Of a stretch of 64,000 nt of DNA, positions 57,209-64,000 are shown in pieces (position 1 is the stretch's first letter; each line of letters opens with the position of its first letter). Source of the DNA: Durusdinium trenchii (taxonomy: Eukaryota > Sar > Dinophyceae > Suessiales > Symbiodiniaceae). Under the pieces are notes generated by a model that made no database searches, was not told where the DNA came from, and was given only the letters and a program-made list of their open reading frames with translations. The stretch lies in the NCBI GenBank assembly GCA_963970005.1, contig CAXAMN010018890.1:2420943-2484942 (forward strand), read 5' to 3'. The position numbers and the translations under genes are program-made.

Positions 57209-58222
57209 ATTATTCGCACGCACCTAAGGAGCACGCCAAGCACAAGTACTTGCTGCACCTGGACGGCACTGCTGCCAGCAATCGCTTCTTGAAACTTCTG
57301 CTGATGGGCTCAGTGGTCTTGAAACAAGATTCCGTCTATGAGGAGCCTGTGTGGAGCCTATATCCCAGACACTCCATGTATGCCATATATATGCATACAT
57401 TGACCCCTAAAACCACCCCAATGTAGGCATATATGGCAGTCCCATGGAGTGTCTTGGATATTGGAGCGTTGTCCACCACGTCGTTTGTCCAATGAGTCAA
57501 AGTGGTTCGCTGGTCCTCCCAGGGACCAGCTTCATGTGCTTTAGGTTTAGAAGGGCCGTAAATACATGTAAATACCTTTGCCAAATTTGCCGGGGCAATA
57601 TACCTCAGGCGGCAAGATGAGTATGAAACTCAAACGGCCTTGTAAGGTCCGAGGTGGGTGATCCTACCGCTGTGTTTTGTTTGTCAAACCAAATTTAGAA
57701 GGGTTTAGACATGCGTCCACATCAATCCCAGGTTGATCTATTTCGTATTACACTTTGTTGTATGCTTTCCTACCACCCAAACGACAACTGGCAGTTGGAT
57801 TTGCAAGTTGGGCGCCGAGCTTTCCTAAGGAAGATGTAAAAAGCTACGCAAACCCAACCTAACCCCAAAGAAACAACCGTAACCAACCCATACCCCAAAC
57901 ATACCCAATGTGTTCTTCACGGATCTTCACGAAAGTGATTACATGTCTCGCACCCTTCCAACAATCAGCCCAGCAGATATGCCTTCATGTCCAGCCCTAT
58001 GTCCACCCTTCATGACAGGAGTACTTCTACAAAGATCTCCAACCCTATGTCCACTTCGTGCCCTTCGCCCGGGACCGCTGCAGCACTGCGAATTTGACGG
58101 CGACTCTGCAGTGGCTCCGCACGCACGACGCGGACGCACGGGCCATTGCCCGCGCGGGGCAGCGCGTGGCACGGGAGGAGCTTGGGCGGAGAGGTGCCAT
58201 GTGCTACTGGCAGAAGATGTGA
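57209..58222 (+). CDS. GT90 glycosyltransferase, exons e5-e6 (C-terminal catalytic part)
   Basis: Exon 57209-57342 reads YSHAPKEHAKHKYLLHLDGT then AASNRFLKLLLMGSVVLKQD. Exon 58019-58222 reads EYFYKDLQPYVHFVPFARD, then TLQWLRTHDADARAIARAGQ and CYWQKM-stop. This is the best conserved part of GT90: K(Y/H)KY-L-x-DG-x-A(S)-R-x(3)-LL-x-GS-VLKQ-S, then the E-(F/Y)(Y/F)-x-DL-P(W/Y)-H(Y/F)-P strand, and the helix ending G-x-(L/R)-A-(R/E)E. e5 receives its first codon base from e4, 2.7 kb upstream. The e5/e6 junction has GAG on both sides (Y-E-E-Y), consistent with a GA donor. TGA at 58220 gives a normal family C-terminus, though a further small exon is possible. Confidence 0.88.
57357..57464. repeat. 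108-bp fold-back element
   Basis: Arm 57357-57402 (starting CCTATATCCCAGACACTCCA) is the near-perfect reverse complement of arm 57419-57464; the loop is about 16 nt. It starts 14 bases after the GT90 e5 donor. Confidence 0.85.
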
Positions 58223-58710
58223 CTCTTTGGCAGAAGAGGGTGGTGAATGGAGAAGTTCTGGGTGTCACAGAACTCGGACCCAAACCCACGGACTCCTCGA
58301 AGATGTTGGATCGATCTCCGGGTGTTTGATAGACAGATGCTTCATGAATAGGTCCCTAGAATCCAGAGCACCAACCTTTGTACCTCCAAAAAGGGACTGT
58401 AGATTTGACGCTCTTCCACTTCCCTACCACCTTTGGGATTCTTTTGGCGGGTTTGGCCAAGGAGTCGTGCTGGACAACCCAAGATACCTTTAGGTTCGGA
58501 GCTTGGTAACTCTTAGCAGGAACTGATCTTTGAAGAACTGAATGTGGTTCCTTTTATCACCACATCATATATATACCAGGAACCTGCGGGGGCTTCCTGG
58601 GGCCATGATGGGCCCATGGCAAGACGGCAAGAAAGGGCTATTGAGCTCACCGTTTCAGGTCACAGCCACCGGGCAGCCGCGGCTTCAATGTCTCATTCTC
58701 TGAATGTCAG

Positions 58711-58754
58711 ATCTAACGATATCTATATAACGATATCTAACGATATCTAACGAT
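58711..58754. repeat. GATATCTAAC tandem repeat
   Basis: Four units of 10-14 bp based on ATCTAACGAT. Confidence 0.85.
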
Positions 58755-60120
58755 CAACTATATACTCTGTCTTAATTAAGGGGTGTGGTCCGGTATAGTG
58801 TGCAAAAGATGTTCACCGACAGCTGGTCGTTGACATTTGACAATCAATGGAAAATGGCATATGGTATGGCGAAAGCACCGGAACATACAACACGAGGGCT
58901 TCCTCCAAGGTCTATGCAGCATTTGTGAGAAAGCAACAAGCGGCCCAAAGATTTCCCCTGGACCGTTGTTGGTCACATCAATTGCAAGGTTGGCCAGTTA
59001 TGCGGCCTTACAAGCCTTCGACCCTCGCTTGATGCTGAACATCTCTGAGTGGTGGGAATGGACATAAAATTTGTCGGCAAAATGCGTGTTTGACCAAAAA
59101 GTCCGATTGGTGGGGTGGGCAACCAAGGTAAACTTCGATGTTGTTTATTTGTGTTTTTCTGGGGTCAGCTGGCGACACCAGGTGGAAGCACCTCAGGTGG
59201 CATGCTAGGGCCCTCCAACGACCCAGATTTATGGAAGTCCTCCAACCACCTCAGGTTCAGGTGCTCGATCCATCTCCATCCACTGCTTCAAACAAGAGTC
59301 AGCTGCAGCTAGGTTCGCTGGCCGAATCTCCCCACACCCTTCCGTGCGACGAGCCTTTCTGAGACGTGCGCGGCAACGAGCCTTTGCCAGGTGATTTCGG
59401 GCGCAGAGAATCTGAAACAGTCCACCTGAGCGGCGGAGAATCCGCTGGGGCGATGGCGCGGGCGGAGAAGCGTCGCGGGCGATGCGGGTCCTGGGCGGTG
59501 GAAGGTGAAACAACTCGGGCGATGGATCACTGTGCTTGGCTCTTCAGACGTTGCTTCGTTCTTGTACAGATCTACACTTCCGGTGACGCTCCGGCAGCGG
59601 CCGAACGCCGTCTTGAGACGCGACCGAGAGGGAGGTCCACGCGCTTCGCCCTGCGTGCTGCACCGGGTCCGATGCCCGGCGCATCGGTGGGACATCCAAT
59701 TGGTTCAATTAAAGATGGACGGTTGGGCTACGAGGTGCGGAAATCTCAGCGGTGGTTCACTTCCATGGAGTTGTCGTTTCATTGAGAGAGCCCTATTTTT
59801 GAGGTGCAGATATGCCGAGCACTCAAAGTGCTGTGGCACCAGTATGTCTAGCTACGATCCTTTTTAGGTCCTGGTCCTAGTTAGTTTGGATGGCTAATTG
59901 TATCGCAGGAATGTGTGTTTGGAGGAATTGCTCGCAAGGGGGACAAACATTAGAACATGTTTGATTTGACTTCTTTGGCACCTGAAAGCCCCCCAGACAT
60001 CGCTAGCTACACGTTCGCCATCAATCGAATGGCCCTCTTCGGACTCTTCGGGGCTCAAAGCTCTTGCCCAGGGCGTCCGGTCGCTCCATCGCTGAACCCA
60101 TATGAACCGCACCCATTGGG

Positions 60121-60279
60121 ATGGAAGCGATGGGAGCAATCCACGGGGCAGCCTTGCTTGCAGCATGGCTTGAGAAAAACAACGAATTTCGTGACATGGG
60201 CCAGTTGTTCGTGCGATGGGCGGCTTCCGGACGCTCTTGGAGCTGCGAGCCGCACCCAAGTTTTCAGATGCTTCGCTGA
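60121..60279 (+). CDS. Small ORF or terminal exon, 52 codons
   Basis: The frame MEAMGAIHGAALLAAWLEKN, then EFRDMGQLFVRWAASGRSW, ending in TGA, looks more protein-like than the longer ORF overlapping it in another frame (59957-60289). No family recognised; the start could instead be a splice acceptor. Confidence 0.3.
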   Translation: MEAMGAIHGAALLAAWLEKNNEFRDMGQLFVRWAASGRSWSCEPHPSFQMLR

Positions 60280-62443
60280 GTTTCTGTGAAAAGCAGTAGC
60301 GAAGGCGGGATCAAGGTAGTCGGTCAGGACTCTTGCTTATATAGTCCAGGAAGTAGGCATACTAAACTCTAGACAGCACCACTGCTTAAGAGACCATCGT
60401 TTTAGATGGCGGGATGAACTCGCTCCAACAATTTGGCTTCCTGGTGTCCTGCTTGAGGGCAACCAAGATGGTTGCACCAAGTGTTCAAATGTTCAAGTAG
60501 GTTGGCGGGTCAAAATTACAGAGGGTGCTTCACTGGCTGGTTGGGGGTAGGCATGCACGAGCAATTGCAGTTGGATGAGATTGGGTCGTACAGGCCCCCC
60601 CCCCGCTTTAATGCTTTAGGCTTTAGGACTTGTGCATAGACCATTGTTGAACCTCAAAGCAGGACCATGTTCAGTTGAACTCAGGTAGCACAGTGGGGTC
60701 ACAATCTTGGGTGACCTGATTGGTTTAGCTTGGTGGACCATACGTGCAAAGATGCGCAAACTGACCGTTTTGGATGGGCAGAACGTGGACGCCATTGACG
60801 TTGTTGGTTTTTCCTGTCCTGTGGCTCACGGATCAGTGGCCACGACGCGAACGCGACGGCCCTAGGGCCCTAGGGGGCCTGAGACTCAGATTGGCAAAGG
60901 TTCATGAAGCATATCGCAAGGGCCGTGGGTGTATGTCAAAGTGGCTGGAGCTACGCCCTGTGTACGTTCGCTTTCGTTGTTCCAAAATGTTCCAATTTGC
61001 ACGCCTACGGCGGACATAGGGACTAAATTCTCCCTCGAGTTTACCGCGTCAGTCGACTATAGTCAACTTTTTGACCACTGAACTAATTGGATCTCTGATT
61101 GGCTTTTGGGTTGCCTAATGTTTTTGCATGGCATTCCCCATGGTACGTGGGTGTTTGTCGGGCCCCTGGGAACAGCACCCAAGCAGAGACCCCCGATCCC
61201 AGAAGGAAACACATGTGCTGTCATCGTGACACCTTGCAATGTTTGCATCCATGTTTGAAAAGAAACCCAGGATGATATGGCATGACATGGCTATTTCTGA
61301 CACCCTGAGGGTCAACAGAGTGAAAACACCATTGGATCATCCAGGAGGCCCCCCGTGTTGGAAACGGACACAAGGCTCCCCGAATCCGAGGCAATTTTTT
61401 GGGGGGAAGCCCAAGGCACGAGCGCGCCACGCGTGCGCCGAGCGACCCTTTCAAGAGGTGGTACTGGCCTATCCATGCTTGCTAGAAGCCAGCAAGAGCT
61501 TGAGATCACCTCTACAATTCTATAAGATTCTGTAAGTCCAGAGGTCCAAGAGCCAATTGCAAAGTGCTGGAGGCTTGAGGAGGCTTGCCATACCATCCCA
61601 ACCATCCCAAAACGGATCACCCCATCGGGCAGCCAGCCTCGTGGGAGGCTTCGACCCCGGCATCGCCGTTCATCGAAGATGAGTGTCGAAGTCGATGGGC
61701 CCCGGAGCCCGGGTCACCGCGAGCGTCGAGGGCGGAGGAGCTGGGGAGTCGAGGAGGCTAGGAGTCTTAGAGTCCGAAAAGGACGACCTGACATGCCATG
61801 ATTCCAGTCTCAGGTTCTGTTTGGAGGAAATCTGGTGACAAGGTGGGGTAGAAGGGGCAAAGGCCAACGTCCCACAAGTGACGGTGAACGGACATGTCTT
61901 TACTTGGAAGACATCCAGCGTGTAGTCCGTCTTTCAAGGCTTCAAGGCCAACATGTTTGGTGTGGAGGTTTGGCGCACGCTCACACTGTTGCCGGCACAT
62001 TTGGCACAGATCATCCCAAAAGGCTCAATACAACCAGCTCGCCCTTGGGTGGTATGGTCAGCAATGATTGTCAATATTGTACCTTTTGCACGGGTCCGTG
62101 AGTTTGTTTCATGACAAGCTCCCTAGCTTGACCTCTCCAGTCTTTGGGACATTTGATGCATGCACGAGATCGTGAGAAAACGACTGAGGCCGCGTTTCAA
62201 AGAGATCGAGGCCGCCGCCGGGACCAATCAAAAAGTTTGGCAGCTGAAATGGCTCGGTGAGACACCTCGCAGTCGAGTGTTGAAATCACTTGGTGAGCAA
62301 GGCCGATCAAAAGATCTTCAAAGGCCTTATGACGTTGTTACGATTGGTGGCCTTCAGTAGCAAACATCACGGCCTCTACATGGCCATAATTCTGATCGCC
62401 GGCACCACCGTGCCACTGAGCACTGCTTTCGCACCCGCCTCAG

Positions 62444-63863
62444 ATCATGGCCGCGGAGATGGAGACGCGCTTGCGCGACTCCGTGGGGGGACCGCCGAAC
62501 AGGGAAGGGGGCGGACGTTCTTTATTGGAGCATATTGGAGCACGGTGGAGCATGTGATGTTGGAGATGGTCAAAGGTGGGTGGATCATTTGTTGATTTGT
62601 TGTAAAGCACTGTCGGTTGAAAGAGTAAGTTGTTGCACCAACATCCAGGTAAAGACAGTGTGTGCATTCCTTTTCAGCCCCATATGTTTTGTATATTGCA
62701 GCATATTATACATATACACAAGTATATACATACTGTATATACTAGATAGACCTTGGATTGGAAGATCCCAAGTAAATAGAAGCCACTTCGACTTGGCCAC
62801 TGGGGCGTCCACCTTTGCCCAGCTTTTCTCCCACCCCCCTGGTCCGACCTGGTCCGAGGTGCTCCGGGTCTTAAGACCGACCTTGGCACAAGTCTCGGAG
62901 CTCGAGGGAAAGCAGAAGGACGTGGGACTTGCTCGGAGCTCGAGCTCGTGGCAGACGTGGCGAAGACGCGGGGTTTTAACCATGTTCAAACATGACGAGT
63001 TGCATCCCAACAGCTCCTGGCTGGCTTTGGGTTTCTTGGGTGGTTTCGGCTTCAGGGTGCGGGGTGCGGGGTGGAAGCTCTCTTGGCGGAGCGGAAGCAC
63101 GTGCGTGTTGTTCCACGGGAAGGGGATGATTCTTTTCAGGGCGGACTTGTGATGTAGACTTGTGACATCTTGTGACTGGTAACCTCCCATTTGGATTTTA
63201 ACATGATTTTATATGATGTATATGGGAGGTTTGATGAATCAAGACTCTGCATGATATAGATTTCCACCGATGTCCTTCTGTTCATGCCAGATTATACTGA
63301 GGAGACTCCAGCCGATGGCCAAACTGTATATGCCATCCGTCAGCAACATACATACAGACTGACTTAGAAAGTTCACGCCTGATGCATGGCATATACACTC
63401 CCTGGAACTAACATGGAAGTGGAGAATTGTCTCTTGGAAGACCATTTTCCACTACAAACAGGTGGTTGTCCACTTCCAGGTTAGTTCCAGGGAGAGTACA
63501 TCAGCCACCTCGCTGTACCGTGCAGGACCTCCTATCCCGTGTGGAGGAACAGAACTTGCAGATTGCTGCTTGGCTGGCTCGTCTCCCTCACTTGCTGGGT
63601 CTCCTCCAGACATGAAAAAGGGGGGCGAAAAAGCTTAAAAACCCATCAGAGGCATAGACGGCAGGCTGAGCCCCAGGCAGCCACAGGCACCTTTCGGGGC
63701 ACACGGCGAGCTATGGAGCTCGCTGCTTGCGCTAGCCTTTGACCCCGGCACCTTTGGTTCCCCAAAGCGCATCGTTTCACCCGCGTGAATACCCGAATGA
63801 CGTTCCGAGGCGAAGGTGGACGGCCTGGAGAGCAACGTGCTGCAGCAGAACCAGTTCGCCAAG
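62444..63863 (+). CDS. Coiled-coil protein, exons running to the right edge
   Basis: Exon candidates: 62444-about 62500 (IMAAEMETRLRDSVGGPP), about 62850-62960 (LRPTLAQVSELEGKQKDVGL), 63526-about 63590 (DLLSRVEEQNLQIAAWLARL) and 63810-63863 (AKVDGLESNVLQQNQFAK). Each has an AG acceptor; the last is an exact 18-codon exon with a strong AAG/GTGAGT donor. The heptad-like spacing of L, V and I, with E, K and Q, indicates a coiled coil. The gene continues beyond the window. No named family. The first two exons are less certain than the last two. Confidence 0.5.
63398..63494. repeat. 97-bp fold-back element
   Basis: Arm 63398-63426 (CTCCCTGGAACTAACATGGA...) pairs with arm 63466-63494 (...CCAGGTTAGTTCCAGGGAG) with one or two mismatches. 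It ends 31 bases before the exon at 63526. Confidence 0.85.
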
Positions 63864-64000
63864 GTGAGTCCGGGGTGAGTCTGGGAGGTTTGTGGAGAAG
63901 GTCCTGATATGAGAAAAAAAGAAACCCATGACTCAAATCAGGACCCATGGTTTCTGAAAAGCAACCCATGGTTTCTGAAACCCATCATGGGTTTCTGGAT

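Larger units (their letters stand above)
58223..62443. other. Right-hand stretch with only weak exon candidates
   Basis: Coding-like patches near 58880-58970, 59570-59720, 60790-60950 and 62160-62260 (HEIVRKRLRPRFKEIEAAAG) lack family matches. They may be early exons of the coiled-coil gene or fragments of another gene. A GATATCTAAC repeat lies at 58711-58754. A C-run is seen at 60595-60605. Confidence 0.4.

Noticed and set aside
62290-62595. ORF with a hydrophobic stretch and an AFAP motif resembling a plastid-targeting signal
   Set aside because: The competing frame after an AG acceptor (MAAEMETRLRDSV) fits the downstream coiled-coil exons better, and the ORF crosses probable splice sites.

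Overview
This window looks like nuclear DNA of a dinoflagellate, possibly of the suessialean/Symbiodiniaceae type; I ran no searches. Coding sequence is sparse and cut into many short exons. Every gene I can support is on the plus strand. Introns end in AG, usually followed by G, but most begin with GC or GA rather than GT. Two protein families that I recall as highly multicopy in dinoflagellates are present. A thylakoid-lumen type cyclophilin points to a photosynthetic lineage. Assignments rest on remembered family motifs plus reading-phase agreement across predicted splice sites.

Layout. 0.58-1.59 kb: three exons of a CYP38/TLP40-like cyclophilin. The two exons that continue it in sequence and phase lie at 47.69-48.06 kb. 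3.1-42.3 kb: a secreted peptidase family C69 dipeptidase in at least 25 small exons: seven at 3.1-5.96 kb, then exons at 18.7-26.6 kb and 38.6-42.3 kb. Its 12.7 kb intron 7 holds a complete multi-exon gene (or two) of a dinoflagellate multicopy family (about 6.5-17.5 kb). Another long dipeptidase intron holds a leucine-rich-repeat-like gene (32.7-36.1 kb), a 100-N scaffold gap (31,753-31,852), AT-rich repeats and a 243-bp terminal-inverted-repeat element. 48.9-58.2 kb: a glycosyltransferase family 90 (GT90/CAP10-like) gene; its fourth confident intron carries an intronless 358-codon ORF of another dinoflagellate family. 62.4-63.9 kb: exons of a coiled-coil protein running off the right edge.

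The main unusual feature is the nesting: same-strand genes inside introns of other genes, up to three levels deep. Splice phases support it, but the 46-kb cyclophilin intron could instead reflect a paralogue or a misjoin, and long-read or transcript evidence is needed. Between the exons are TA microsatellites, short fold-back elements close to splice sites, GC-rich minisatellites and unassigned exon-like islands.

The genes have unrelated apparent roles: a thylakoid-lumen cyclophilin-type protein, a secretory-pathway peptidase, an ER/Golgi glycosyltransferase, an LRR-like protein, a coiled-coil protein and lineage-specific repeats. Nothing here looks like an operon or pathway cluster.
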